A DNA stretch of 55,088 bases from an archaeon (lineage in GTDB: Archaea > B1Sed10-29 > WALL01 > JAGHAM01). Made by a program: the position numbers and the translations under genes. The DNA lies in NCBI GenBank assembly GCA_021107635.1, contig JAIOSL010000007.1, positions 100,188-155,275 on the forward strand. The letters run 5' to 3'. The notes under the pieces are model-generated. The model was not told the origin of the DNA. It was given only the letters and a program-made list of their open reading frames with translations, and did no database searches. This document shows positions 8,176 to 16,248 of this stretch, piece by piece; positions within the stretch are counted from its first letter, which is position 1, and each line of letters opens with the position of its first letter.

Positions 8176-9132
8176 ATGAAAAAAATACTTGTCATTGGGG
8201 CTGTAGGACAAATCGGCTCCGAGTTAGTGCCACTTCTACGAACAAAATACGGCAACGAAAATGTTGTCGCAGCAGGACACAGCAAAAAACCTACAGACGA
8301 CCTAGCAAATGCAGGGCCATTCGAATTCGTAAACGTGCTAGATAAAGAATCAGTCGAAACCGTTGTAAAAGACCACGGCATAGACACCATCTACAATTTA
8401 GCAGCCATTCTATCTGCAACAGGCGAACAGAAGCCACAATTAGCATACAACGTCAACAACAACGGATACTTCAACATCCTAGAAATTGGACGAGAACAAG
8501 AACTAGAGCGTATAATGACACCCAGTTCAATAGCTGCATTCGGGCCGGAAACACCAAGAGACAACACTCCCAACGAAACAATCCTCAAACCTACAACCAT
8601 GTATGGTATCACTAAAGTCACAGGAGAACTTTTAGGCAACTACTACTTCCAGAAATACGGTTTAGACGTGAGAGGCCTACGCTATCCAGGCATCATAAGC
8701 AGCGAAACACCACCAGGAGGCGGAACCACAGACTATTCAATAGAAATGTACTATGCTGCAGTAAAAGGTGAGCACTACACATCTTTCCTTGGAGAAGGCT
8801 CTGCTCTTCCAATGATGTACATGCCAGACGCGCTTAAGGCTATTGTTGACCTAGCAGAAGCAGACATTAGCAAGCTAACTCACCACAGCGATTTCAACGT
8901 CAACGCAATGAGCTTCGCGCCAGAAGAGCTTGCCACATCAATCCAAAAAGAGTGTCCAGAATTCACTGTGGACTACAAACCAGATTTCCGCCAAGCAATA
9001 GCAGACTCATGGCCAAAAAGCCTTGATGATAGTGCTGCACGCCAAGAATGGAATTGGAAACCAGGATATGACCTAAAAGCAATGACAAAAGACATGATTG
9101 AAAAACTTACGCCAAAACTAACGGGGGAATAA
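8176..9132 (+). CDS. L-threonine 3-dehydrogenase, SDR (epimerase-like) type
   Basis: This 318-aa NAD-dependent extended short-chain dehydrogenase oxidises threonine to 2-amino-3-ketobutyrate. GAVGQIGSE (8-16) is the NAD-binding turn. The catalytic set is the SS pair near 117-118 and Y143-x3-K147 in MYGITKVTGE. Segments specific to this threonine dehydrogenase subgroup are TPSSIAAFGPETPRDNTP, RYPGIIS, PPGGGTTDY and LPMMYMPDA. It is followed three bases later by kbl, which uses its unstable product. It has a GGGGA ribosome site. Confidence 0.9.
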   Translation: MKKILVIGAVGQIGSELVPLLRTKYGNENVVAAGHSKKPTDDLANAGPFEFVNVLDKESVETVVKDHGIDTIYNLAAILSATGEQKPQLAYNVNNNGYFNILEIGREQELERIMTPSSIAAFGPETPRDNTPNETILKPTTMYGITKVTGELLGNYYFQKYGLDVRGLRYPGIISSETPPGGGTTDYSIEMYYAAVKGEHYTSFLGEGSALPMMYMPDALKAIVDLAEADISKLTHHSDFNVNAMSFAPEELATSIQKECPEFTVDYKPDFRQAIADSWPKSLDDSAARQEWNWKPGYDLKAMTKDMIEKLTPKLTGE

Positions 9133-9135
9133 AAA

Positions 9136-10314
9136 ATGACAAACCATTTAGCATTCTTACAAAACAAAGTTCAAGAACTGAAAGACCAGAGCCTCTACGG
9201 TGCGCTTCCAGTCTTCAGCAGCGAACAAAAAAATAGAGTAGTAATGAACGGTCAAGAGATAGTTACTTTATCCACTAACAACTATCTAGGCTTTGCAAAT
9301 CACCCAAGACTACGCACAGCAGCAAAAGCAGCTATTGACGAATGGGGATGGGGAACCGGAGCCGTCCGACAAATCGCAGGCACAATGGACATCCACATGC
9401 AACTAGAACAAAAGCTAGCAGAATACAAAAAAACCAAAGAATCTCTGCTTTTCGTAGCAGGAATTGCTGCTAACCGAGGAACAATCCAATGCCTGATGGA
9501 AAAAGACGATGTTATCATCAGTGACCAGTTGAACCATGGCAGTATCATCGATGGAGTACGCCTGACCAAATCAGACAGAAAAATCTTTGCCCATAGAGAT
9601 ATGACTGAGTTCCGCAAAGCACTTCAAGAATCAAAAGACTACGCACATCGCTTAGTCGTAACAGATGGAGTCTTCAGCATGGATGGAGACACAGCAAAAT
9701 TAGATGAAATGGCCGAACTGTGCGAAGAATTTGATGCAATACTTATGGTAGATGATGCACATGGAGATGGAGTTATGGGTAAAGATGGACGGGGCACACC
9801 CAATCATTATGGTGTAGCAGACAAGATAGACATAGACATGGGAACCTTATCCAAAGCCTTTGGCTGTCTAGGAGGATACATAGCAGGAGTCCCAGAACTA
9901 AAAGACTGGTTAACAAACAGAGCACGCTCGTTCCTCTTCACCACCGCACATCCACCAGCGAATGTAGCTGCATGCATGGAAGCAATAGACATGGTTCAAG
10001 ACGAACCACAACACCTCAAAAACCTTTGGGACAACACAAAATACTTCAAAAAAGGACTGGAAGACCTAGGCTTCGACACAGGACACAGTGAAACCCCTAT
10101 CACACCCGTGATAGTCGGAGAAAGCAGCAATGCTAACAAACTCAGCGTCGAAATGCTCAAAGAAGGAGTCTTCGTAAAACCAATAATATACCCACTAGTC
10201 GCAAAAGACAAAGCGCGTGTCAGAACCATCGTAACAGCACAACACACAAAAGAAGATCTTAATTTCTGCCTAGGCAAATTTGAAGACGTCGGCAAAAGAA
10301 TGAACCTAATCTAA
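9136..10314 (+). CDS. kbl: Glycine C-acetyltransferase (2-amino-3-ketobutyrate CoA ligase)
   Basis: This 392-aa PLP enzyme cleaves 2-amino-3-ketobutyrate with CoA into glycine and acetyl-CoA. The PLP lysine is Lys240 in MGTLSKAFGCLGGYI. VDDAHGDGVMG holds the conserved Asp and His that contact the cofactor, and TNNYLGFANHP begins the fold. Length matches the alpha-oxoamine synthase family. With the preceding threonine dehydrogenase it makes a complete two-step threonine breakdown operon. Related family members make 8-amino-7-oxononanoate, but context argues for Kbl. The operon ends at a hairpin at 10322-10338. Confidence 0.92.
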   Translation: MTNHLAFLQNKVQELKDQSLYGALPVFSSEQKNRVVMNGQEIVTLSTNNYLGFANHPRLRTAAKAAIDEWGWGTGAVRQIAGTMDIHMQLEQKLAEYKKTKESLLFVAGIAANRGTIQCLMEKDDVIISDQLNHGSIIDGVRLTKSDRKIFAHRDMTEFRKALQESKDYAHRLVVTDGVFSMDGDTAKLDEMAELCEEFDAILMVDDAHGDGVMGKDGRGTPNHYGVADKIDIDMGTLSKAFGCLGGYIAGVPELKDWLTNRARSFLFTTAHPPANVAACMEAIDMVQDEPQHLKNLWDNTKYFKKGLEDLGFDTGHSETPITPVIVGESSNANKLSVEMLKEGVFVKPIIYPLVAKDKARVRTIVTAQHTKEDLNFCLGKFEDVGKRMNLI

Positions 10315-10321
10315 GCATCAC

Positions 10322-10338
10322 AGGCCCCTTTTGGGCCT
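10322..10338 (+). terminator. Hairpin after kbl
   Basis: A perfect six-base stem (AGGCCC/GGGCCT) with a CTTTT loop starts eight bases after the kbl stop. The downstream tract is only weakly T-rich, so it may act as a 3' end or a pause rather than a classic terminator. Confidence 0.5.
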
Positions 10339-10445
10339 ATTATCTAAAGCATTCTAGTGCAACCCAAAACCCAGAAAAAAGTATTTTTCAGTATTTTCTT
10401 TGGAAAACCGAAAATGTTATTAATAAGTCTTTGTTTATTATAGTT

Positions 10446-10967
10446 GTGCCTCCCATTAACGAGGTGTGGTTCGCACGGGAACCCAGCACACAACCCGGCA
10501 AGCCGATAAAACTCGATAAAAAGGACAAAGAAGTAATACGCATCCTATGCAAAGACGCGAGGACACCACTTACAAAGATTGCTAAAAAGGTCGCATTGAC
10601 TCCAGATGGAGTCAAATATAAAATCAATCGCCTCATCACTCAAGGTGTTTTGCAGGGATTCACAGCGATAGTAAATCCTGAGAAAATCGGCTTGCCTTTA
10701 ACATCACTTGTTTTGATTTCGTTTTGGGATTTCCCCCCCGAAATCCAAAATACTCTTAGAGAGTACATACGAAAAAACGAGCAAGTCATGTGGGGGGCAC
10801 AATCATTGGGTGAGTGGGATTTCTCGCTTGAAATAATCGCGAAAACTCCTGCTCAATTAGAATCAATCATAAGCGCGCTAAGAAAAAAGTTTAAGATAAA
10901 GAAAATTAGAGTGCATACTTTAGTAAAAGAATACAAATGGACTTCTTGGCCCGGAGAATCATATTAA
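10446..10967 (+). CDS. Lrp/AsnC-family transcriptional regulator
   Basis: This protein is about 173 aa. An N-terminal helix-turn-helix spans roughly residues 22-75 (LDKKDKEVIRILCKDARTPL, then KIAKKVALTPDGVKYKINRL). The C-terminal half is the RAM-like ligand and oligomer domain. Lrp proteins often sense amino acids. It sits directly after the threonine-degradation genes, so control of them is plausible. The start is uncertain: a TTG at 10431, a GTG at 10446 and a GTG at 10464 are all in frame. I chose 10446 because it lies about 25 bases after the TATA-like TTATTAATAAG, fitting a leaderless message. Confidence 0.82.
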   Translation: MPPINEVWFAREPSTQPGKPIKLDKKDKEVIRILCKDARTPLTKIAKKVALTPDGVKYKINRLITQGVLQGFTAIVNPEKIGLPLTSLVLISFWDFPPEIQNTLREYIRKNEQVMWGAQSLGEWDFSLEIIAKTPAQLESIISALRKKFKIKKIRVHTLVKEYKWTSWPGESY

Positions 10968-10998
10968 GCATTTAAACAAGAAACGCACTTAACTCATT

Positions 10999-11205
10999 AT
11001 GAACGGAAAGGAAGCTTTTGGGGTTGGCCTTCTGATTCTTGGACTTATCCTTTTAGTAGTATCTCCAATATACTTTGCTTTAGGCGAACCAGATGTTCCC
11101 TTAGTATTCAAAGTAGGGTTTCCTTTGTTTGGAATAGGATTTATAGTATTATTAGTTTCTGTTTTCTTGGACAGACTTAAAGAAAAAGAGGTTGAAAGAG
11201 CATGA
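10999..11205 (+). CDS. Small two-helix membrane protein
   Basis: This 68-aa protein has two hydrophobic segments (about 8-27 and 38-58) joined by a short loop. It ends in a charged cytoplasmic tail (DRLKEKEVERA). I recognise no family. It overlaps the start of the YbjQ-like gene by four bases (ATGA), so the two are translated together. It may anchor or partner that protein at the membrane. CATTTAAAC about 22 bases upstream of the ATG looks like the promoter of a leaderless message. Confidence 0.7.
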   Translation: MNGKEAFGVGLLILGLILLVVSPIYFALGEPDVPLVFKVGFPLFGIGFIVLLVSVFLDRLKEKEVERA

Positions 11206-11525
11206 GCATATTATTAGTTAACACTCCAACTATTGAAGGAAAACCAATAAGTGAAGTACTTGGTCTGGTACGTGGAAGCACCATAAGAGCAAGACATCTG
11301 GGTAAAGACATAATAGCAGGATTGCGCAACGTTGTAGGCGGAGAAATCAAAGAATACAGTGAAATGCTTGAAGAAGCTAGAGAACAAGCACTAGGACGAA
11401 TGAAAAAAGAAGCAGAAGATCTTGGTGCGGATGCAGTTGTAAATATCCGGCTCACAACCTCTCAAATAGCCGCAGGATCAGCTGAAATCGTTGCGTATGG
11501 GACAGCAGTTAAACTAAAGAAATAA
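11202..11525 (+). CDS. YbjQ/UPF0145 family protein
   Basis: This 107-aa protein belongs to the UPF0145 (YbjQ) family, sometimes called a heavy-metal-binding domain, which forms pentamers of unknown function. The diagnostic features are VNTPTIEGKPISEVLGLVRG at the start, and later GGEIKEYSEMLEEAREQALGR and LGADAVVNIR. Length is normal. No clear metal ligands are visible. It is coupled by ATGA overlap to a small two-helix membrane protein. Confidence 0.88.
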   Translation: MSILLVNTPTIEGKPISEVLGLVRGSTIRARHLGKDIIAGLRNVVGGEIKEYSEMLEEAREQALGRMKKEAEDLGADAVVNIRLTTSQIAAGSAEIVAYGTAVKLKK

Positions 11526-11576
11526 ATATGCTTTTTCATATAATTAGGCTACTCATTTTATTGAGCGTGATTTAAC

Positions 11577-12164
11577 ATGACTGAAAATTCTTCAGTAGCA
11601 GAGCCAGCAGCATTTGGTTTACTTGGACTTGCAATAATAACATTGTTAGTAGGAATATACCAAATAGGTTTGATGGCTAATTGTGTCTTAATTCTCCCAT
11701 GGGCACTTGTGCTTGGAGGCGGCGCTCAGTTATTCGCAGGATTTATGGACTTCAAAAGAAAAAATATTTTTGGCGCTACTGCGTTCAGTGCTTATGGTGT
11801 TTTTTGGATTGCCATAGCTATAACATGGACCATTGAAATTTTAGCAACAAACGCTACGTTTGTGGAAGGACTTGCTTTCGATGGCACGACTATCGGTTGG
11901 GTCGCGCTTGGCTGGCTTATTTTTACATTGTACATGACTTACGGATCCATGTTCATAACAAAAGTTCTCGCAATCATTTTTGTGTTGATTGATTTAGTGT
12001 TTATTGCATTGTTTGTCCATGTCTTTGCGGGAGTGCCTTTGGTTGTTCCAGGAATAGCTCACTTACTGTTATCTGCAGTAGCTTTTTACGGTTCAGCGGC
12101 AGTAGTACTTAATAATCAGTTAGGCAAGACAGTGCTTCCTGTAGGAAAACCTTTTCTTAAGTAA
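11577..12164 (+). CDS. GPR1/FUN34/YaaH (SatP) acetate-succinate transporter family protein
   Basis: This 195-aa membrane protein has six predicted helices. The N-terminal EPAAFGLLGLAI corresponds to the family's N-P-x-P-L-G-L motif, which lines the anion pathway, here with A-A-F in place of A-P-L. LPWALVLGGGAQLFAGFMDF and FGATAFSAYGVFWI are the other conserved stretches. Relatives move acetate, succinate or ammonium-linked substrates. Because Kbl yields acetyl-CoA nearby, acetate movement is attractive but unproven. Confidence 0.85.
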   Translation: MTENSSVAEPAAFGLLGLAIITLLVGIYQIGLMANCVLILPWALVLGGGAQLFAGFMDFKRKNIFGATAFSAYGVFWIAIAITWTIEILATNATFVEGLAFDGTTIGWVALGWLIFTLYMTYGSMFITKVLAIIFVLIDLVFIALFVHVFAGVPLVVPGIAHLLLSAVAFYGSAAVVLNNQLGKTVLPVGKPFLK

Positions 12165-12186
12165 TGACAAGAACCCTTCCCATTTT

Positions 12187-12200
12187 TGTTAACCCTAACA
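12187..12200 (+). promoter_or_regulatory. Palindrome at riboflavin operon promoter, candidate operator
   Basis: TGTTA-ACCC-TAACA is a palindrome with five-base arms. It ends immediately before the TATA-like CTTTTTATG at 12201-12209. Its position is right for a regulator that blocks or aids TATA-binding protein. The first gene of the operon encodes a DNA-binding riboflavin kinase that could bind here. Confidence 0.4.
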
Positions 12201-12233
12201 CTTTTTATGTATGTTTTTTTATAATTAGTTTGT

Positions 12234-12902
12234 ATGCAGAAGCAATATCCTCAATTAAAATTTTTGAAGTATTTGCTTTATTTGTCTAGTTTGCCTTCAG
12301 ACAAGATAAGTTCTACAGCAACACTATCAAAAGAATTTGATGTTTCTCAACAGACAATTTCACGGGTTTTAAGAGAGATGGAAGATCTTTCTTTAATTAC
12401 TAGGACATTATCTTCTAGCGGGCAATCTTTGGTTTTAACTCAAAAGGGAAGAGATGTTCTTTTGGAGACTAAATCTTTGATTGATTCTGCTTTAGAAGAA
12501 AAGTTTGAAAAGGTTTCTATTAATGGCATAGTTTGTTCTGGTAGTGGAGAGGGTGCATATTATATGAGCCAGCGTGGCTACATGGATCAGTTTAAGAATA
12601 TTCTGAATTGTGTTCCGTTCCCTGGGACTCTTAATGTACTGCTTTCTCCTAGTGATGTCAAGAAAAAAGTGATAATCAGTGGGTTTGATCCTGTTTTCAT
12701 TAGCGGTTTTAGGACGCGTGAACGTGAGTTTGGTGTTTTGTTGTGCTATCCATGTCTTATTGGTGGGTCAGTGGATGGTTTTGTTATATTTCCTGAACGG
12801 GTTCATCATGAACCAAATATACTGGAAGTTATTTCAGATGCGAATTTGAAAGATACTCTTGCTCTTAAAGATGGAGATAAACTGAGGGTTGTCGTATGGT
12901 AA
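12234..12902 (+). CDS. rbkR: HTH regulator fused to CTP-dependent riboflavin kinase (RbkR type)
   Basis: This 222-aa protein has a winged helix-turn-helix at about residues 20-80 (TLSKEFDVSQQTISRVLREM) followed by an archaeal riboflavin kinase domain from about 95. The kinase has GSGEGAYYMSQRGY, the PFPGTLNVLL turn and GVLLCYPCLI. The kinase makes FMN from riboflavin using CTP. Fusion to an HTH defines the bifunctional archaeal regulator RbkR, known to control riboflavin genes in other archaea. Here it heads a transporter operon, overlapping the next gene by seven bases. Codons are strongly T-ending, unlike the genes before 11 kb. Confidence 0.9.
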   Translation: MQKQYPQLKFLKYLLYLSSLPSDKISSTATLSKEFDVSQQTISRVLREMEDLSLITRTLSSSGQSLVLTQKGRDVLLETKSLIDSALEEKFEKVSINGIVCSGSGEGAYYMSQRGYMDQFKNILNCVPFPGTLNVLLSPSDVKKKVIISGFDPVFISGFRTREREFGVLLCYPCLIGGSVDGFVIFPERVHHEPNILEVISDANLKDTLALKDGDKLRVVVW

Positions 12903-13549
12903 AAATAAATTTTAAACCAAATACTGATGAAATCGTGGTTGCTAGTTTGTTGAGTTCGATTTCTGCAGTTTTACAGATTGTTCATGTTGGTATTCCAACG
13001 CCAATAGGGATGTGGATTGATTTGGTTGCTGTTCCTTGGCTCATAGCATACTTTTTGAAGGGTTTTAAAACAGCGTTATTTACTGCGATTCTTTCTGCTG
13101 TTGTTATCGCTGTTGTAGCACCAACAGCATTCATTGGGTCTTTGATGAAATTTGCTGCTTCTTTACCTATGTTTCTTGTTCCTGCTTTAGTGCTTTTGTT
13201 TTACAAGAAAGATTTGAAAGACTTCCGTTTTGCTTCTTTGTTGTTAGTTCCTTCTCTTTTAGTTAGAATTGTTGTAGCTTTGGCATTGAATGTGTATGTG
13301 GCATTTCCTATGTGGACTGGAATGTCTTTTTCTGCTGCTGCTCCAATTCTACTCGTAAAAGTAGGCGAGTTTTTCGGTCTTTTAGGTTTGTCTTCGTTAG
13401 CTGCATCTTTTTATGGTTTGTCTTCTTGGGATGCTGTATTGATTTTGTTAGCCATTCTTACTTTTTTGAATATTATCCAAGGAATAGCAGAGTATTTCAT
13501 TGCTTGGAAGTTGTCTTTTAATAGTCAGTTGAGTAAAATCAAGTGGTAG
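12896..13549 (+). CDS. ribU: ECF transporter S component, probable riboflavin transporter
   Basis: This 217-aa protein has six predicted membrane helices with the S-component pattern: PTPIGMWIDLVAVPWLIAY after helix 1, and a small-residue-rich first helix (ASLLSSISAVLQ) of the kind that docks onto EcfT. The substrate is inferred from gene order, since it sits between a riboflavin kinase-regulator and a dedicated ATPase/T-component pair. It overlaps the kinase by seven bases and the ATPase start region lies at its stop. Codon use is T-rich like its neighbours. Confidence 0.8.
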   Translation: MVKINFKPNTDEIVVASLLSSISAVLQIVHVGIPTPIGMWIDLVAVPWLIAYFLKGFKTALFTAILSAVVIAVVAPTAFIGSLMKFAASLPMFLVPALVLLFYKKDLKDFRFASLLLVPSLLVRIVVALALNVYVAFPMWTGMSFSAAAPILLVKVGEFFGLLGLSSLAASFYGLSSWDAVLILLAILTFLNIIQGIAEYFIAWKLSFNSQLSKIKW

Positions 13550-13551
13550 TG

Positions 13552-14385
13552 ATGTTATCTCTCAAGGATGTTTCCTTTGTTTATACTGATTCTAATGTTA
13601 ATGCGTTGGAGGATGTTTCGTTAGATTTTTCTAAGGGTGAATTTATTGGTTTGATTGGTGGAACTGGACATGGTAAAACAACTCTTTTACTCTGTTTGAA
13701 TGGCTTGATTCCTCATTTTGTTAAGGGTACTTTTAGTGGTAGTGTTTTGGTTGATGGAGTAAATACTAGAGGTTCTTCTGTTTCTAGTCTTGCTCCTAAG
13801 GTTGGATTGGTTTTTCAGAATCCTGATGATCAGATTTTTTCTTTAGAGGTAAGAGATGAAGTAGGGTTTGGTCCAAGAAACTTGGGTTTTTCTGATAAAG
13901 AAGTAAGTGAGAAAGTTGAAGAAGCGTTATCTTTGGTTGGTATAACTCATTTAGCTGATTCTGATACAAGCAACTTATCTGCTGGTCAAAAACAGTTGGT
14001 GTGTATTGCTAGTGTTTTAGCTATGGAACCTGCTGTACTGGTTTTAGATGAGCCTACTGCAGAACTTGATTTTAAAAGTAGTGAAAAGGTTTATCATGTT
14101 TTGAATTCTTTGAGAGATCAGGGTACAACTGTTATTGTTGTAGAACACAAAATGAATTTTCTTTCTGAGTATGCTGATAGGATTATTGTTTTGAATAATG
14201 GTAGAGTGTTCATGGATGATACTCCTGATAAAGTCTTTTCTAGTGTAGATAAACTTTCTGAGCTTGGGATTTCTCCTCCGTCTGTTTATAAACTTAGGGA
14301 TGGTTTAAAAAAAGAAGGTGTTGTTTTTTCTTTTTCGAGTGTTGATGAAGCGATTAAACAACTCAGTGCGAGGCTCAATAAATGA
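13552..14385 (+). CDS. ecfA: ECF transporter ATP-binding subunit
   Basis: This 277-aa ABC ATPase powers vitamin uptake with EcfT and the S component. Walker A is GGTGHGKT (36-43, with His instead of the usual Ser), the Q-loop follows in VFQNPDDQIF, the signature is LSAGQKQ, and Walker B is VLVLDEPTAELD. The D-loop and H-loop (VVEHKM) are intact. I chose the ATG at 13552; an in-frame GTG three codons earlier overlaps the previous gene. Only one ATPase is present, so it probably works as a homodimer rather than as an EcfA1/A2 pair. Confidence 0.9.
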   Translation: MLSLKDVSFVYTDSNVNALEDVSLDFSKGEFIGLIGGTGHGKTTLLLCLNGLIPHFVKGTFSGSVLVDGVNTRGSSVSSLAPKVGLVFQNPDDQIFSLEVRDEVGFGPRNLGFSDKEVSEKVEEALSLVGITHLADSDTSNLSAGQKQLVCIASVLAMEPAVLVLDEPTAELDFKSSEKVYHVLNSLRDQGTTVIVVEHKMNFLSEYADRIIVLNNGRVFMDDTPDKVFSSVDKLSELGISPPSVYKLRDGLKKEGVVFSFSSVDEAIKQLSARLNK

Positions 14386-15011
14386 TTCGTTATTGTCCTA
14401 GAAATTCTTTTGTTCATAGGGTGTCTCCTACTCTCAAGCTCTTTTTTTTGGTTGTTGTACTCTTACTTTCTGTTCTGTTTGTTAATTTATATCTACAAAT
14501 AGCACTGTTTTTAGTTGTTTTACTTGCTATTTTTGTTGCTCGTCTCCCTTTAAGAGAAGTAATCCGTTTTGCTTGGATTTTCTTTTTGTTGGCTCCAGTA
14601 ATGCTTTTGCTTCAAGGTTTGATTCATCCTGTTTATGATTATGTTGTTTTTGAGTTCATGGGAGTGAAAGCTTATCATGCTGGACTAATTTTTGGTTTGA
14701 GCATAGCTTTTCGGCTTTATACCCTTGGTTTTTTGACTCCGCTTATTGTTATGACTACACGGGTTTCTGATTTGGTTCATTCTTCAGGAAAGTTTTTACC
14801 TCACTTTTTTGTGTTTGGGCTTGCGATAACTTTCAGGTTTATCCCGATTTTTGAGGAAGAATTGGTTCGCATTCAAATGTCTAAAGAGGCTAGGGCAACT
14901 AAGAAAAGTGTTTCTTCTATTTTTTCTCTTTTAGTTCCTTTGTTTTGTAATGCGTTGAAAAAATCTAGGACTATGTCTTATAGCATTGAAAGCAGAGGGT
15001 TTAAGGCGTGA
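14382..15011 (+). CDS. ecfT: ECF transporter T component (CbiQ family)
   Basis: This 209-aa membrane protein couples the ATPases to the S component. It starts MIRYCPRNSFVHRVSPTLKL, with the P-T-x-K-L block typical of EcfT. It has about five membrane helices and two cytoplasmic coupling helices: one includes MSKEARATK (normally an A-R-G motif, here A-R-A), the other SIESRGF. It overlaps ecfA by four bases. Its last 11 bases overlap the NUDIX gene on the other strand. With ecfA and ribU it gives a self-contained, single-vitamin transporter. Confidence 0.88.
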   Translation: MIRYCPRNSFVHRVSPTLKLFFLVVVLLLSVLFVNLYLQIALFLVVLLAIFVARLPLREVIRFAWIFFLLAPVMLLLQGLIHPVYDYVVFEFMGVKAYHAGLIFGLSIAFRLYTLGFLTPLIVMTTRVSDLVHSSGKFLPHFFVFGLAITFRFIPIFEEELVRIQMSKEARATKKSVSSIFSLLVPLFCNALKKSRTMSYSIESRGFKA

Positions 15012-15402
15012 GATAACGTTCTGCGTTTCTTAGAATCTCTGCATCATTTTTGAATGTTAACTGTTTTTTCGCGTTGTTGTATTCTAACCATCTACATCCA
15101 ATATGTTCAAAGGAAAGTTCTACTTGATCACTTTTTGCTTTTGCTAGAAAGAATTCCACTTTTTTGTTTACTGTTTCTTTTCTTCTGTGAAAACAGTAAT
15201 TTATTTCATGTTTGAATTCTGGCATGAATTCGACATGTAGTCCTGTTTCTTCAAGTATTTCTCTTCGAGCAGTTTCTTGAAGGTTTTCACCTGGTTCTAT
15301 TTTGCCTTTCGGAAAACTCCAGTGCCCTCCTTCATATTGTAAAATAAGGTACTTGCGAGGGTTCTCTATGAAAACTACAGCGCCTGCTGAGTGTTCTTTC
15401 AT
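15001..15402 (-). CDS. NUDIX hydrolase, Ap4A-hydrolase-like
   Basis: This 133-aa enzyme carries a complete Nudix box at residues 33-55, with the G-x5-E-x7-R-E-x2-E-E-x-G pattern (GKIEPGENL then REILEETGL). The preceding WSFPKGKIEPGE and later EFFLAKA and CRWLEYNNA resemble bis(5'-nucleosyl)-tetraphosphatases, which remove stress nucleotides such as Ap4A. Substrate cannot be proved from sequence. It lies downstream of, and probably co-transcribed with, the KaiC-like ATPase five bases away. Confidence 0.85.
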   Translation of the reverse strand: MKEHSAGAVVFIENPRKYLILQYEGGHWSFPKGKIEPGENLQETARREILEETGLHVEFMPEFKHEINYCFHRRKETVNKKVEFFLAKAKSDQVELSFEHIGCRWLEYNNAKKQLTFKNDAEILRNAERYLTP

Positions 15403-15407
15403 TTGGA

Positions 15408-16163
15408 TTACCTTTTTGTATCGCTGAATCCAAACACTTGTTGTTCTGGGTAGACTACAACACCTTTGTCTGTTATTTGCATGGCAGCAATCTTTTTCTG
15501 ATGTTTTGTGCCTCTTAGTTTGAGTACTTCTATTGCACTTTCTCTGACATCTCCTTTTCTAATGTTATATAGGACAAACACTCCATCTGCCATGAATTCT
15601 TCGAAGGTGGTTTTGCTTTCTATGAGTGGGTCTTTTTCTACTATTAGTAGACTCAATGCTTCAGATTTTTCGAGTAATCTGAATATTTCTTCTAGATAAA
15701 CTCTATATTCTGAGAGGTTGTTTGAGAAGAAAGAGGACACTGCAGTAAGAGAATCCATTATTATTATGTCTGGATTAAGGTCTTTTGGAATAAAATCTCC
15801 TTCTTTTATGAGTGCATCTGGAGAGGAAATTACTTCAACACCTTTTCTTTTTCCAACAGAATATTTTAATGATTGCCAGACGGTTGTAATATCCATTCTT
15901 TTGATGAATATGTTAGGCTTTAGTTCGTCTGTTCCGCCGCACATTTTCATGTGTTCTAATAGTTTTTTTTCTGATTCTTCAAAACTAAGATACAAACATT
16001 TTTTGCCTTCTCGAGCAAAATTTGCACAGGTTTGCAGGCAAAAGAGTGTTTTGCCGCTTCCTGGCCCTCCTTTGACTACGACCGCAGAACCTTTTGGGAT
16101 TCCTTTTTCTATCAATCCATCAAAGCCAGGTATGCCTGTTTTTACTCTTTCAACGTCATCCAT
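15408..16163 (-). CDS. KaiC-like RecA-superfamily ATPase
   Basis: This 251-aa protein is a single KaiC domain. It opens with VKTGIPGFDGLIEKGIPKGS, then Walker A GGPGSGKT (32-39) and Walker B PDIIIMDSLTAV. Archaeal homologues are common and mostly uncharacterised; some act in motility, signalling or recombination. I chose the ATG at 16163 because GGTGAA precedes it by a few bases; the open frame extends eight codons further upstream. It diverges from the radical SAM gene across 85 bases and runs on into the NUDIX gene. Confidence 0.85.
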   Translation of the reverse strand: MDDVERVKTGIPGFDGLIEKGIPKGSAVVVKGGPGSGKTLFCLQTCANFAREGKKCLYLSFEESEKKLLEHMKMCGGTDELKPNIFIKRMDITTVWQSLKYSVGKRKGVEVISSPDALIKEGDFIPKDLNPDIIIMDSLTAVSSFFSNNLSEYRVYLEEIFRLLEKSEALSLLIVEKDPLIESKTTFEEFMADGVFVLYNIRKGDVRESAIEVLKLRGTKHQKKIAAMQITDKGVVVYPEQQVFGFSDTKR

Positions 16164-16217
16164 GAATTCACCGTTTAGACTTATCAATGTATCTTATATA
16201 ATGCTTTCTTCGGAAAA

Positions 16218-16227
16218 GCATTTAAAC
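16218..16227 (+). promoter_or_regulatory. TATA box of radical SAM gene
   Basis: GCATTTAAAC lies about 25-30 bases before the ATG at 16249, with no ribosome site between. This predicts a leaderless message. Confidence 0.45.
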
Positions 16228-16248
16228 TTTGTATTCGTTTTAATATTC

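Noticed and set aside
15718-16248. Upstream extension of the radical SAM frame by 177 codons
   Set aside because: It lies antisense to the KaiC-like gene, has no domain, and a TATA box plus the family N-terminus support the start at 16249.
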